Shown piece after piece: positions 1 through 8,359 of a DNA stretch of 32,984 bases (position 1 is its first letter; every line of letters begins with the position of its first letter). The translations under genes and the position numbers were made by a program. This stretch comes from CAZHAC01 sp964383855 (GTDB lineage: Bacteria > Chloroflexota > Dormibacteria > Dormibacterales > Dormibacteraceae). The DNA is taken from NCBI GenBank assembly GCA_964383855.1, contig CAYLIP010000028.1, positions 1 to 32,984 of the forward strand, given 5' to 3'. Under the pieces are notes generated by a model, which saw nothing but the letters and a program-made list of their open reading frames with translations, did no database searches and was not told where the DNA came from.

Positions 1-375
1 GCGGAGGCCGCGGCGCGGGCCGCCGCCGACGGGTTCCTGGCCGCGCGCGGGCTCGGGGCGGGCGCCGGCACGGCCGCCGGCGTGACCAGCGAGGGACCGC
101 TGGCGATCGTCCACTACACGGGCGGGACCGCGGTCTACGTTCGCGGCGACGGCGGGGTCTTCCAGGCGTCCGGCCCGACCGCCACCCAGGTCGAGCAGTC
201 CAGCTACCCGCTGGCCTCGCTTGACCAGTTGCGCACTGCGGCCAGGGCGGCCCCGGGCGCCCAGCCCCGGTTCACGACCGTCGTCGCCTTCGACGGCCAG
301 TACGGCTATCTCGAACCGGCCGCCGTCTTCGGCTCGGTGGTGGTGCCGGCGGTCGACGCCAGCCGGCTTCGGTGA
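1..375 (+). CDS. 3' end of an unrecognised protein (5' truncated by window edge)
   Basis: The reading frame is open from the first base, so the gene begins outside the window. The visible 124 residues start with an Ala-rich helix-like stretch and continue into a mixed alpha/beta region with several Tyr and Val-rich strands. I see no motif that names a family. The stop overlaps the GTG start of the Nudix gene (GTGA, 372-375), so the two are probably co-translated. No function is assigned. Confidence 0.6.
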   Translation, partial: AEAAARAAADGFLAARGLGAGAGTAAGVTSEGPLAIVHYTGGTAVYVRGDGGVFQASGPTATQVEQSSYPLASLDQLRTAARAAPGAQPRFTTVVAFDGQYGYLEPAAVFGSVVVPAVDASRLR

Positions 376-860
376 GCGAGGGAACCCGCGCTGCACCCCG
401 GCTGCGGCAGGCCGCCCGCGCCGTGATGCTCGACCCCGCCGGGCGCGTGCTGCTGATCCGGCATCTCGCGCCCGACGGCTTCGAATGGTGGGCGACGCCG
501 GGCGGCGGCCTGGATGAGGGGGAATCGCCCGAGGCGGCGGCTCGGCGGGAGGCGGTCGAGGAGACCGGGCTGGAGGACTTCGAGCTCGGGCCCTGCATCT
601 GGACGCGCACCATCGAGTACCCGTTCCGGGATATTTGGTACCGGCAGCCCGAGCGCTTCTACCTGGTCCGGGTCGGCGCCTTCGAGGCCTCCAGCGCCCT
701 CGACTCCTCGCAGTCGGCCGACCTGCTCCTGGAGCACCGCTGGTGGACGGCGGGCGAGATTCGCGTCACTGCCGCCCGTTTTGCGCCCCGCGACCTGGCC
801 GGCCTGCTCGAACGCCTCAACTCGGAGGGGCCGCCGCCGGAGCCGATCGAGGTCTTGTGA
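372..860 (+). CDS. Nudix hydrolase
   Basis: A 162-residue protein with a complete Nudix box at residues 45-67: GGLDEGE, then seven residues, then REAVEETGL. It fits GX5EX7REUXEEXGU, including the metal-binding glutamates E60, E63 and E64. Nudix enzymes hydrolyse nucleoside diphosphates linked to another group; the substrate cannot be read from the box. Hydrophobic strands before the box (AVMLD, VLLIRH) and a WW pair at 39-40 fit the fold. The GTG start at 372 overlaps the previous stop, suggesting translational coupling. The family is certain and the substrate unknown. Confidence 0.9.
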   Translation: MSEGTRAAPRLRQAARAVMLDPAGRVLLIRHLAPDGFEWWATPGGGLDEGESPEAAARREAVEETGLEDFELGPCIWTRTIEYPFRDIWYRQPERFYLVRVGAFEASSALDSSQSADLLLEHRWWTAGEIRVTAARFAPRDLAGLLERLNSEGPPPEPIEVL

Positions 861-890
861 GCCCTCCCTCCGGGCCTTAACCAAGGGCTC
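859..890 (+). terminator. Weak inverted repeat after the Nudix gene
   Basis: GAGCCCT (859-865) can pair with AGGGCTC (884-890) across an 18-nt loop. There is no following T-run, so this is only a possible terminator. Confidence 0.2.
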
Positions 891-957
891 CTCTGCGCAT
901 AACGGACCGCTGCCTACGCTGAGCCGGTACCGGTTCGATCACACAGGGGGTTGGTAA

Positions 958-2583
958 ATGCATAGCGGACGACGCATGCTGGGGAGGACGGCGCTGTTGG
1001 CCTCCGTATTGGGGGCGGCGCTGGTCGGCACCTCGGCGCTTCCGGCCGCGTTCGCCGATGAGAACGAGGGCAACACCACGACGCCGATCAAGCACGTGGT
1101 CGTGATCTTCCAGGAGAACGTCTCCTTCGACCATTACTTCGCGACCTATCCGAACGCGGCCAATCCCAAGGACGAGCCGCGGTTCGAGGCCAAGCCCGGG
1201 ACGCCCAGCGTGAACGGCCTCAACGACGGGCTGCTGGCCAACAACCCGAACTCGGTCAACCCGTTCCGGCTTGACCGGAGCCAGGCGCACACCTGCGACA
1301 TGGACCACGACTACCTGACCGAGCAGCAGGCCTTCGACCGCGGCCTCATGGACCGGTTCGTGGAGACGACGGGCACGTCGGGCTGCCCTCCCACGCCCCA
1401 GAAGGTCATGGGGTACTACGACGGCAACACCGTCACCGCGCTCTGGAACTACGCGCAGCACTTCGCGATGAGCGACAACTCGCTGACCACCAACTTCGGT
1501 CCCTCGACGGTGGGAGCCGTCAACCTCGTGTCGGGCAACACCTGGGGCGTCAAGTGCCCGACGGCGCCCGACCCCGGCGAGGTCTGGTGCGGCGCCAACG
1601 GCGGCACCATCACCGGCGACCCGCAGCCGACCGGCGACAAGTGCACCACGCGGGACAACACCTCCTTCACGACCGGCCGCAACGTTGGCGACCTCATGAA
1701 CACCAAGAAGGTCACCTGGGGCTGGTTCGAGGGCGGCTTCGCTGACACCACCTGCAGCAACAAGCACACCGCCCTGGGCGGCAAACCGAAGGTGGACTAC
1801 ATCCCGCACCACGAGCCCTTCCAGTACTACCCGTCGACCGCCAACCCGACGCACGCGCGGCCGCTCTCGACCGCCTCGATCGGCAAGCCGGGCGACCCGG
1901 TCACGCACAACCAGTACGACCTCAAGGACTTCTGGTCAGCGGTTGAGGCGGGCAACATGCCCTCGGTCAGCTTCCTCAAGGCCGCCGGCTACGAGGACGG
2001 CCATCCCGGCTACTCGACGCCGCTCGACGAGCAGTTCTTCGTCGTCAACACGATCAACGCGCTCCAGAAGACCAAGTACTGGAACAGCACCGCCGTGATC
2101 ATCGCCTACGACGACACCGACGGCTGGTACGACCACGTGATGCCGCCGATCCTCTTCCAGTCCCAGACCGCGGTCGACGCGCTGACCGGACCCGGCCAGT
2201 GCGGCAACAATCCGGCCAAGGTGCCGTCCGGCGCCACCGGCCCGCAGCAGGCGCGCTGTGGCTGGGGAGGCCGGGTGCCGCTGCTGGTGATCTCGCCCCT
2301 GGCCAAGGGCAACTACGTCGACAGCAGGACGACCGACCAGAGCTCGATCCTCCGCCTCATCGAGGACAACTGGCAGCTCGGGCGGATCGGCAACGGGTCG
2401 ACCGACCAGTACGCGGGAACGCTGGCCAACCTCTTCTCCTTCGGGGCCGCGCGCGGCGAGCAGCAGGAGGGCGGCCGCAAGCTCTTCCTGGACCCGTGTA
2501 CCGGGCAGCCCGGGCCGGCTCGCGTCTACGACCCGACCGGCTACACCGCCAACTACACCAACACCTGCCTGAAGCAGAGCTAG
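958..2583 (+). CDS. Secreted phosphoesterase, phospholipase C / acid phosphatase family
   Basis: A 541-residue exported enzyme of the alkaline-phosphatase-like superfamily, related to phospholipase C and AcpA acid phosphatases, which cleave phosphate esters outside the cytoplasm. The N-terminus has RR at 5-6, a hydrophobic core and a likely cleavage site after A33; the twin Arg hints at Tat export but the motif is imperfect. Family signatures are visible: HVVVIFQENVSFDHYF (46-61), the FGPSTVGAVN segment, a YEDGHPGYSTP segment, YDDTDGWYDH, and VPLLVISPLAKGNYVD near the C-terminus. The ATG has a good SD (AGGGGG, 945-950). It stands alone between possible promoter TACGCT (915-920) and a strong hairpin (2592-2618). 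Phosphatase versus lipase activity is not resolved. Confidence 0.92.
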   Translation: MHSGRRMLGRTALLASVLGAALVGTSALPAAFADENEGNTTTPIKHVVVIFQENVSFDHYFATYPNAANPKDEPRFEAKPGTPSVNGLNDGLLANNPNSVNPFRLDRSQAHTCDMDHDYLTEQQAFDRGLMDRFVETTGTSGCPPTPQKVMGYYDGNTVTALWNYAQHFAMSDNSLTTNFGPSTVGAVNLVSGNTWGVKCPTAPDPGEVWCGANGGTITGDPQPTGDKCTTRDNTSFTTGRNVGDLMNTKKVTWGWFEGGFADTTCSNKHTALGGKPKVDYIPHHEPFQYYPSTANPTHARPLSTASIGKPGDPVTHNQYDLKDFWSAVEAGNMPSVSFLKAAGYEDGHPGYSTPLDEQFFVVNTINALQKTKYWNSTAVIIAYDDTDGWYDHVMPPILFQSQTAVDALTGPGQCGNNPAKVPSGATGPQQARCGWGGRVPLLVISPLAKGNYVDSRTTDQSSILRLIEDNWQLGRIGNGSTDQYAGTLANLFSFGAARGEQQEGGRKLFLDPCTGQPGPARVYDPTGYTANYTNTCLKQS

Positions 2584-2591
2584 CACCGAAC

Positions 2592-2618
2592 GGGGCGCGG
2601 GCCTGAGGCCCGCGCCCC
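2592..2618 (+). terminator. Strong GC hairpin downstream of the phosphoesterase
   Basis: A perfect 12-bp stem, GGGGCGCGGGCC, pairs with its complement around a 3-nt TGA loop. It starts 8 nt after the stop codon. There is no long T-run, as is common in very GC-rich genomes. Confidence 0.75.
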
Positions 2619-2634
2619 ATCCTCCTTGGAGCGC

Positions 2635-2653
2635 AGGCCGGCCTTGCCGGCCT
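2635..2653 (+). terminator. Second hairpin in the same intergenic region
   Basis: AGGCCGGC pairs with GCCGGCCT around a CTT loop, 16 nt after the first hairpin. It may back up termination or may be a GC-rich coincidence. Confidence 0.35.
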
Positions 2654-2712
2654 CCTCCATGGCCGGCACGACGACCGTCTTCCCCTGGCGAGCTGGGCGC
2701 CGCCGGCGTGCC

Positions 2713-2718
2713 TAAGAT
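2713..2718 (+). promoter_or_regulatory. Candidate -10 box TAAGAT for the acyl-CoA dehydrogenase
   Basis: TAAGAT fits TANNNT and ends 10 nt before the ATG at 2729, so the transcript would start at or within a few bases of the start codon. No consensus -35 is visible. Confidence 0.4.
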
Positions 2719-2728
2719 TTGGCCAGCG

Positions 2729-4321
2729 ATGCGGCTCCTGCCCGAGAACACGTACGTCGCCGACCCCGCGCTGCGCTCCATCACGAGGTCCTGGCTGCGC
2801 CCCGAGACCCAGGCCTGGGCCGAGCCCCAGCTGCTCGAGATGGGCCGGCTGGCTGCCGGTCCGCTGCGCGAATGGGGCGACGACTGCGAGCGGCATCCCG
2901 CCTGGCTGCGACCGATCGATCCCTGGGGAGAGCGCGTCGACGAGGTCGTCTACCCGGAATCCTGGCGCCGGCTGGGAGCGACCGCGGCCCGCTTCGGCCT
3001 GGCCGGTATGCCCTATGAAACGGAGTCGCTGGCCGCGGCGGGTCCCGAGGCACGGGTCGTGCACGCCGCCCTCTGCTACCTCTTCGAGCCGGGCACGGCG
3101 ACCTATATGTGCCCGGTCTCGATGACCGACGCCGCGGCCCGCGTCCTCACCGACTTCGGCCCTCGCCGGCTGGCCGAGGAGACGGTGGGGCACCTGGTCA
3201 GCCGCGATCCCGAGCAGGCCTGGACCGCCGGCCAGTGGATGACCGAGCAGCAGGGCGGCTCCGACGTCGGCGCCAACGCCGTCGAGGCGCGCCGGGACGG
3301 GGACGGCTGGCGGCTCTGGGGCCGCAAGTACTTCTGCAGCAATGTCGGCGGCGAGCTGGTGCTGGCGCTGGCCCGGCCGGAGGGCGCCGGCCCCGGGACC
3401 AGGGGGCTCGGCCTCTTCCTGATTCCGCGCCGCCTGCCCGACGGCAGCCGCAACAGCTACCGGATCGACCGCCTCAAGGACAAGCTGGGGACCCGCGCCA
3501 TGGCGACCGGCGAGGTGACCCTGGAGGGGGCCACGGCCCACCCGGTCGGCGATCTCGAGCGCGGGTTCGCCCAGATGACGCCGATGCTCAACATCACGCG
3601 CCTGCACAACGCGATCGCCTCGGCGGCCGCCATCCGCCGCGGCCTCATGCTGGCGCGGGGGTACGCGAGCCGGCGGACCGCGTTCGGTCGCCGCCTCGAC
3701 CAACAGCCGCTGCAGCGGCAGGTGCTGCTCGAGCTGGCGGTGCGCGGCGAGGCGGTGCTCCTGATGACGATGCGCCTGGCCGCGCTCATGGGCCGCATCG
3801 AGTGCGGCGTCGCCGGGGAGGAGGAGCGCCAGCTCTTCCGGGTGGGCACCTCGCTGACCAAGCTCTGGACGGCCAGGCAGGCTGTCGCCTGCGCGTCGGA
3901 GGCGATCGAGGCCTTCGGCGGCGCCGGCTACATGGAGGACACCGGGATCGCCAGGCTGCTGCGCGACGCGCAGGTCCTGCCGATCTGGGAGGGCACGACC
4001 AACGTGCTCTCGCTCGACACCCTGCGCGTGCTCGCCAAGCCGGGCATCGCCGAGGCCTTCCTGGACGAGCTCACGCGTCTTGGCTCGGGCGGCCGGGCCG
4101 AGGTCGCCGACCTCCTCGGCCGCGTGGCCTCGGAGGACACGGACACCGCCCAGCGCTTCGGGCGGCGGCTCGCCTTCGCCATGTCCGAGGCTTGGGTCGA
4201 CGGCCTGCTGCGCGAGGCCTCGGGCCGGGGCGCCCGGGAAGCGGCGGTGGCCGAGCTCTGGCAGAGCCGCCTCGAGCCGGCGGCCGGCGACGATCGCTTC
4301 GAGCTCATCGTCGACAGCTAG
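2729..4321 (+). CDS. AidB-like acyl-CoA dehydrogenase
   Basis: A 530-residue FAD enzyme of the acyl-CoA dehydrogenase superfamily. It is longer than ordinary short-chain enzymes (about 380) and matches the AidB-type architecture. Visible blocks: WMTEQQGGSDV and GRKYFCSN in the beta domain, KDKLGTRAMATGEV before the C-terminal helices, ASRRTAFGRRLDQQPLQRQ, and near the end FGGAGYMED followed by PIWEGTTNVLSLD, which carries the region of the catalytic glutamate. AidB in E. coli is linked to alkylation damage, but homologues elsewhere act in fatty-acid or aromatic acyl-CoA metabolism, so the role is open. I prefer ATG 2729 to GTG 2708 because of the TAAGAT box in between. Confidence 0.88.
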   Translation: MRLLPENTYVADPALRSITRSWLRPETQAWAEPQLLEMGRLAAGPLREWGDDCERHPAWLRPIDPWGERVDEVVYPESWRRLGATAARFGLAGMPYETESLAAAGPEARVVHAALCYLFEPGTATYMCPVSMTDAAARVLTDFGPRRLAEETVGHLVSRDPEQAWTAGQWMTEQQGGSDVGANAVEARRDGDGWRLWGRKYFCSNVGGELVLALARPEGAGPGTRGLGLFLIPRRLPDGSRNSYRIDRLKDKLGTRAMATGEVTLEGATAHPVGDLERGFAQMTPMLNITRLHNAIASAAAIRRGLMLARGYASRRTAFGRRLDQQPLQRQVLLELAVRGEAVLLMTMRLAALMGRIECGVAGEEERQLFRVGTSLTKLWTARQAVACASEAIEAFGGAGYMEDTGIARLLRDAQVLPIWEGTTNVLSLDTLRVLAKPGIAEAFLDELTRLGSGGRAEVADLLGRVASEDTDTAQRFGRRLAFAMSEAWVDGLLREASGRGAREAAVAELWQSRLEPAAGDDRFELIVDS

Positions 4322-4428
4322 CCTCAGCTCCCAGCCTCCTCAGGCCTCCTCCCCACGAAGCTGGGAAGGTGCCTCGCCAAAGTGGAGGCGGAGAGCACGC
4401 CGGCCCCCGGGCGGCCGTTGGCCCGCGA

Positions 4429-4434
4429 CAAAAT
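4429..4434 (+). promoter_or_regulatory. Candidate -10 box CAAAAT before the LLM oxidoreductase
   Basis: CAAAAT ends 6 nt before ATG 4441, inside a short A-rich island in an otherwise GC-rich region. The spacing matches the other putative leaderless starts in the window. An overlapping TAGGCT (4434-4439) is too close to the start codon to serve. Confidence 0.35.
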
Positions 4435-4440
4435 AGGCTG

Positions 4441-5466
4441 ATGCCTCTCCGCGTCGGGCTGGGCCTCTTCACCGGGCAGGTCCCACCGGAAGCTGGCCGC
4501 CGCGTCGCCGACGACTACGCCGACACGCTGCGGCTGTGCGAGCTGGCGGAGGCGTCGGGCTTCGACTCGGTGTGGGTGTCGGAGCACCACGGCGCCGCCG
4601 ACTCCTACCTGCCCAGCCTGACCGTGATGCTGGGCGCGATCGCAGCCCGCACGAGCCGTGTCGAGCTGGGGATGGGTGTGGTGCTGGGACCCTTCCAGAA
4701 TCCACTCCGCTTTGCCGAGGACTGCGCCGTGGTCGACCAGCTCAGCGGTGGCCGGCTGGTCGCCGGCCTGGCGCCGGGCTGGCGCGAGGAGGAGTTCCGG
4801 GCCTTCGGCGTGCCCATCCGCGAGCGCGTCGGGCGCAACTCGGAGCTGGTCAGAATTCTGCGGCTGGCGTGGACCGAGGACCGCTTCAGCTTCCAGGGCC
4901 GCTACTTCAACTATGACCGCGTGGCCGTGACGCCCAGGCCCGCGCACCCGGTGCCGATCCTCCTGGGTGGTTTCGTCGAGCAGGCTGCCGCCCGCGCCGG
5001 GCGCCTGGGCGACGGGTTCCTCGCCTCCCGCAACGACCTCGATCGCTACCGCGCCCTGGTCGCGGCCTTCGACGGGGGGGCCCGCGAGGCCGGCCGCGAC
5101 CCCGGCCGGCTGACCATCGGCTTCCTCCAGAACGCCTGGGTCTCGCCCGACGGGTCGATGCCCGAGGCTGCGCTGCGCGGGATCTGGCACCAGCTCGGGA
5201 CCTACCTGGCCTGGAATCAGACGGACACGCCCGAGCAGGCGTACCGGCTACCGCCGCTCGACCGCGCGAACATCGACAGGCGCACCGTCAGCGGGACGCC
5301 GGAGCAGGTGGTGGAGCGCATGCGGCCCTGGCTGGAGGAGTTCGGCGGTCGCGATCTGGTCGCCGTCTTCCGCCTCTACTACCCGGGCATGACGTACGCG
5401 GAGGCGGCGCCGGCCGTGCAGCTCTTCGCCCGTGAGGTGCTCCCCCAGCTCAAGCGGCTGGCGTGA
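4441..5466 (+). CDS. LLM-class flavin-dependent oxidoreductase (luciferase-like)
   Basis: A 341-residue TIM-barrel protein of the bacterial luciferase-like family, which uses FMN or F420 to oxidise or reduce small organic molecules. Recognisable segments are FDSVWVSEHH (41-50), LGMGVVLGPFQNPLRFAED (76-94), LSGGRLVAGLAPGW (101-114) and VTPRPAHPVPILLGG in the second half. The frame is open far upstream, but similarity starts at MPLRVGLGLFTG, so ATG 4441 is the start. Its stop overlaps the DUF488 start (GTGA). It opens a six-gene overlapping run. The substrate is unknown. Confidence 0.88.
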   Translation: MPLRVGLGLFTGQVPPEAGRRVADDYADTLRLCELAEASGFDSVWVSEHHGAADSYLPSLTVMLGAIAARTSRVELGMGVVLGPFQNPLRFAEDCAVVDQLSGGRLVAGLAPGWREEEFRAFGVPIRERVGRNSELVRILRLAWTEDRFSFQGRYFNYDRVAVTPRPAHPVPILLGGFVEQAAARAGRLGDGFLASRNDLDRYRALVAAFDGGAREAGRDPGRLTIGFLQNAWVSPDGSMPEAALRGIWHQLGTYLAWNQTDTPEQAYRLPPLDRANIDRRTVSGTPEQVVERMRPWLEEFGGRDLVAVFRLYYPGMTYAEAAPAVQLFAREVLPQLKRLA

Positions 5467-5993
5467 CCGTCCTCACGGTCGGGCATTCGACCCGTTCGCT
5501 GGAGGAGCTGATGGAGCTGCTGAAGCTGAACCACGTCGACGAGCTCTGGGACGTGCGCACGGCGCCGGGATCGCGGCGGATGCCCCACTTCACGCGCGCC
5601 GTGCTCGAGACCAGGCTGCCCGAGGCCGGCATCGGCTACCGACATGTCAGGGAGCTGGGCGGGCTGCGCAAGGCCCGGCCGGACTCGCGCAACACCGCCT
5701 GGCGCAACCTCTCCTTCCGCGGCTACGCCGACTACATGGAGACGGCCGAGTTCGAGCGCGCGCTGGAAGGCCTGGCCGCGGCGCAGGCCCACCGCCGGCC
5801 GGCGATCATGTGCGCTGAGGCGGTGCCCTGGCGCTGCCACCGCTCCCTGATCGGCGACGCCCTGCTGGCCCGCGGCGTGGAGGTGCTGGACATCATCTCG
5901 GAGGCGCCGCCGCAGCCGCACCGGATGACGCCCTTCGCCGTGCTCGTCGAAGGGGCGGTTCGCTATCCCGGCCCCGATACACTCCAGCCTTAG
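5463..5993 (+). CDS. DUF488 family protein
   Basis: A 176-residue cytosolic protein with the usual DUF488 hallmarks: VGHSTRS at the N-terminus, DVRTAPGSR at 30-38, LGGLRK around 65-70, and CAEAVPWRCHR at 117-127 with the conserved Cys, Cys, His and Arg. The pocket of conserved Arg and Cys residues suggests binding of a nucleic acid or anionic ligand, but the biochemical role is not established. The GTG start overlaps the preceding stop by 4 nt and the stop overlaps the next start by 1 nt. Confidence 0.88.
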   Translation: MTVLTVGHSTRSLEELMELLKLNHVDELWDVRTAPGSRRMPHFTRAVLETRLPEAGIGYRHVRELGGLRKARPDSRNTAWRNLSFRGYADYMETAEFERALEGLAAAQAHRRPAIMCAEAVPWRCHRSLIGDALLARGVEVLDIISEAPPQPHRMTPFAVLVEGAVRYPGPDTLQP

Positions 5994-6823
5994 TGGGGAA
6001 GCGAAGAGTCCAGTCCAAACAGGTGCGCCGGCAGGTCCGGCAGGTCAAGCCCAAGGCCGCCCCGGTGGCCTCGCCCGCCGAGCAGAAGCGGCAGCGCGAG
6101 CGCTACGTGCAGTCGGGCGGCCTGCTCCAGGGCTACGCGCCCGAGTTCGTCCGGCGCGTCGCCTACTACTCGGCCGCGGTCGCCGCCGCCTGCCTCGTGA
6201 TCGGGCTGCTCATCCTGCTGCTCCTTCCCTACGGCTGGCCGGTGCGGACCGTGGCGGCCCTGGCCTGGGTGGTCCCGATCGCCTTTCTCGGCTCCTTCGT
6301 GCTCCCCGGCTGGAATCTGGCCCGCAAGGACGCGCGCGCGGAGCCCAGGCTGGTCCAGGGCCAGCTGCTGGGCGCGAGCAACATGAGCACATCGCTGGGG
6401 CTGGGGATGCTCATGGTCCAGACCCGCGGCGGCATGGAGCAGTACCTGGTGCCGCCCGACAAGCTTTCCAAGGTGCCCGGCAACCAGGTCCCGGTGGTGC
6501 TGACGGTGACGCCCAACCTGCGCCACGTGCGCTCGGTGGGCGTCATGGGGCAGCGCATGGTGGGCCGCCCCGACGCCCCGGTACCGGAGGTGGTGCGGCG
6601 CCTGCGGCTGCTGCCCCTGGCCACCCCGGTCGCCCTTTCGCTGGCGGCCATCGTGGGCGATGACGGGATCGCGGCCATCCCCTTCCAGCCTGATCTGCTG
6701 CACGCCGCCGCCGCTCTGCTGGTCGCCGCCGCGCTGGCGGCCGGCGTTTACTTCGGCTCCATGTTCATCCAGCGCCGCATGTACGCCGAGGTCCAGGCGC
6801 TGATGCCCGGAGGTGTTGCGTAG
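5993..6823 (+). CDS. Unrecognised membrane protein
   Basis: A 276-residue protein with a basic N-terminal tail (GKRRVQSKQVRRQVRQVK), two strongly hydrophobic segments at about 60-80 and 88-108, a soluble middle with Gly-rich and Val-rich strands, and one or two further hydrophobic segments at about 215-260. I recognise no family. It is sandwiched between DUF488 and greA with 1-nt stop/start overlaps on both sides, so it is expressed with them. A positively charged, probably cytoplasmic tail next to two membrane helices could contact nucleic acid or lipid; that is speculation. Confidence 0.75.
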   Translation: MGKRRVQSKQVRRQVRQVKPKAAPVASPAEQKRQRERYVQSGGLLQGYAPEFVRRVAYYSAAVAAACLVIGLLILLLLPYGWPVRTVAALAWVVPIAFLGSFVLPGWNLARKDARAEPRLVQGQLLGASNMSTSLGLGMLMVQTRGGMEQYLVPPDKLSKVPGNQVPVVLTVTPNLRHVRSVGVMGQRMVGRPDAPVPEVVRRLRLLPLATPVALSLAAIVGDDGIAAIPFQPDLLHAAAALLVAAALAAGVYFGSMFIQRRMYAEVQALMPGGVA

Positions 6824-7296
6824 TGGCATCCCAACCTGAGGTCCCGATCACTCCGGAGGGCCTGGCCGAGGTCCAGCGCGAGCTGGACGAGCTCGTCAAC
6901 CAGCGCCGTCCCGACATCGTCGCCAAGATCAAGGCGGCGCGCGAGCTGGGCGACCTCTCCGAGAACTTCGAATACCACTCGGCGCGCAACGAGCAGTCGT
7001 TCATCGAGGGCCGGATCGCGGAGCTGGAGGCGATCGTCCGCAACCACAAGCTGATCGAGGCGCCCAGCGCCGGCGGCAGGATCGGCCTGCTCTCCACCGT
7101 CACCTTCGTCGAGGAGGGCGAGGAGGATGAGACCTACCAGCTGGTGGGCCCGACCGAGGCCGACCCCAAGGGCGGCAAGATCAGCCACGAGTCGGCCATC
7201 GGCCGCGCGCTGATGGGGCATAAGAAGGGTGATGAGGTGAAGGTGGTGACCGACACCGGCGCCTCCTACACGGTCACGATCCTCAACGTTGATTGA
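6823..7296 (+). CDS. greA: Transcription elongation factor GreA
   Basis: A 157-residue protein of standard GreA length. GreA enters the secondary channel of RNA polymerase and stimulates cleavage of backtracked RNA. The coiled-coil tip carries GDLSENFEYHSA (43-54), with the acidic pair D44 and E47 that position catalytic Mg2+. The C-terminal globular FKBP-like domain follows, with KGGKISHESAIGRALMGHKKGD and an ending in VTILNVD. The GTG start overlaps the stop of the membrane protein. The end overlaps the TTG start of the M24 peptidase by 8 nt. Identification is secure. Confidence 0.97.
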   Translation: MASQPEVPITPEGLAEVQRELDELVNQRRPDIVAKIKAARELGDLSENFEYHSARNEQSFIEGRIAELEAIVRNHKLIEAPSAGGRIGLLSTVTFVEEGEEDETYQLVGPTEADPKGGKISHESAIGRALMGHKKGDEVKVVTDTGASYTVTILNVD

Positions 7297-8359
7297 CCAG
7301 GTCCACGCTCGCCTCCGCGAGCTGGGCGCCGACGCGGCGTGGATCTCAGACCCCGTCTCGATCCGCTATCTGACCGGCTTCGATACCGATCCCCACGAGC
7401 GCCTCCTGGGCCTCGCCCTCGCCGGCGCCGGGCCGGTCCTGGTGGTGCCCAGCCTCGAGGTGGAGAGCGCCCGCGCCGCCGTGCGGGGGGTCGAGGTCCT
7501 GGGCTGGCGCGACGGCGAGGATCCGTACGCGCTCGCCGGGCGCGCCCTTCACGGCGCCGCCCGCCGGCTCGCGGTCGAGAAGTCGCACCTGACGCTGGCC
7601 GTGGCCGAGAGCCTGCGCACGGCGGCCGGCGTCGTCGACTTCGTGGACGCCGGCACGGTGGTCCGGGATCTGCGGCTGCGCAAACGGCCGGACGAGCTGG
7701 AGCATCTCCAGCGCGCAGCTCAGATCACCGACGGCATCTACGCCCGCGTCAGCGGGCTTCTCCTCGGCCGGACCGAGGTCGAGGTGGCGCGCGAGATCGA
7801 CGGCCAGGTCCAGGCCGCGGGCGGCACGCTTTCCTTCGAGACCATCGTCCAGTCGGGTCCCAACTCGGCCCAGCCGCACCTGCGCCCGACCGGCCGCAGG
7901 CTGGAAGAGGGCGACCTGGTGCTGCTCGATTTCGGCGCCGCCTGGCGGGGCTACAAGGCCGACCTCTCGAGGACGGTGGTGCTCGGGCAACCGTCCGAGC
8001 AGCAGCTGAAGCTGCACCAGGTGGTGCTCGAAGCGCACGATGCGGCGATCGCCGCCATAAAGGACGGCGTCACCGCCGGCGACGTTGATCGGGCCGCCCG
8101 CACGGTGATCGAGGCCGCCGGGCTGGGTGAGCATTTCATCCACCGCGTCGGCCATGGACTGGGCCTCGACGCCCACGAGGGCCCGAGCCTGGACCCCGGA
8201 TCAGAGCTGGTGCTCGAGGCGGGAATGGTGGTGACGATCGAGCCCGGCGTCTACATACCCGGCCTGGGCGGCGTCCGGATCGAGGACGACGTGGTCGTGG
8301 AGCCATCCGGCGCGCGGCTGCTCACCCACGCCGGCCACTCGCCCCGGCCGCCCTCGTGA
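7289..8359 (+). CDS. M24 family Xaa-Pro aminopeptidase
   Basis: A 356-residue cytosolic metallopeptidase with the creatinase-like N-terminal domain and the C-terminal pita-bread domain. All five metal ligands can be placed: D214 (VLLDFGA), D225 (KADLSRT), H289 (VGHGLG), E318 (TIEPGVY) and E332 (RIEDDV). Such enzymes remove an N-terminal residue preceding proline. The TTG start lies within the last codons of greA (8-nt overlap). A later start would trim the conserved DAAWISDPVSIRYLTGF. Its stop overlaps the Fur-family start. Confidence 0.92.
   Translation: MIDQVHARLRELGADAAWISDPVSIRYLTGFDTDPHERLLGLALAGAGPVLVVPSLEVESARAAVRGVEVLGWRDGEDPYALAGRALHGAARRLAVEKSHLTLAVAESLRTAAGVVDFVDAGTVVRDLRLRKRPDELEHLQRAAQITDGIYARVSGLLLGRTEVEVAREIDGQVQAAGGTLSFETIVQSGPNSAQPHLRPTGRRLEEGDLVLLDFGAAWRGYKADLSRTVVLGQPSEQQLKLHQVVLEAHDAAIAAIKDGVTAGDVDRAARTVIEAAGLGEHFIHRVGHGLGLDAHEGPSLDPGSELVLEAGMVVTIEPGVYIPGLGGVRIEDDVVVEPSGARLLTHAGHSPRPPS

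Noticed and set aside
924..933. CCGGTACCGG palindrome before the secreted phosphoesterase
   Set aside because: A 10-bp GC-rich palindrome is common by chance here, and nothing else supports an operator.
4326..4366. Possible stem between CCCAGC and GCTGGG after the acyl-CoA dehydrogenase
   Set aside because: Only 6 bp with a loop over 20 nt and no T-run, so too weak for a terminator call.
3109..4440. Open frame extending upstream of the LLM oxidoreductase
   Set aside because: It lies out of frame within the acyl-CoA dehydrogenase and is Arg/Pro-rich. Similarity begins at ATG 4441.
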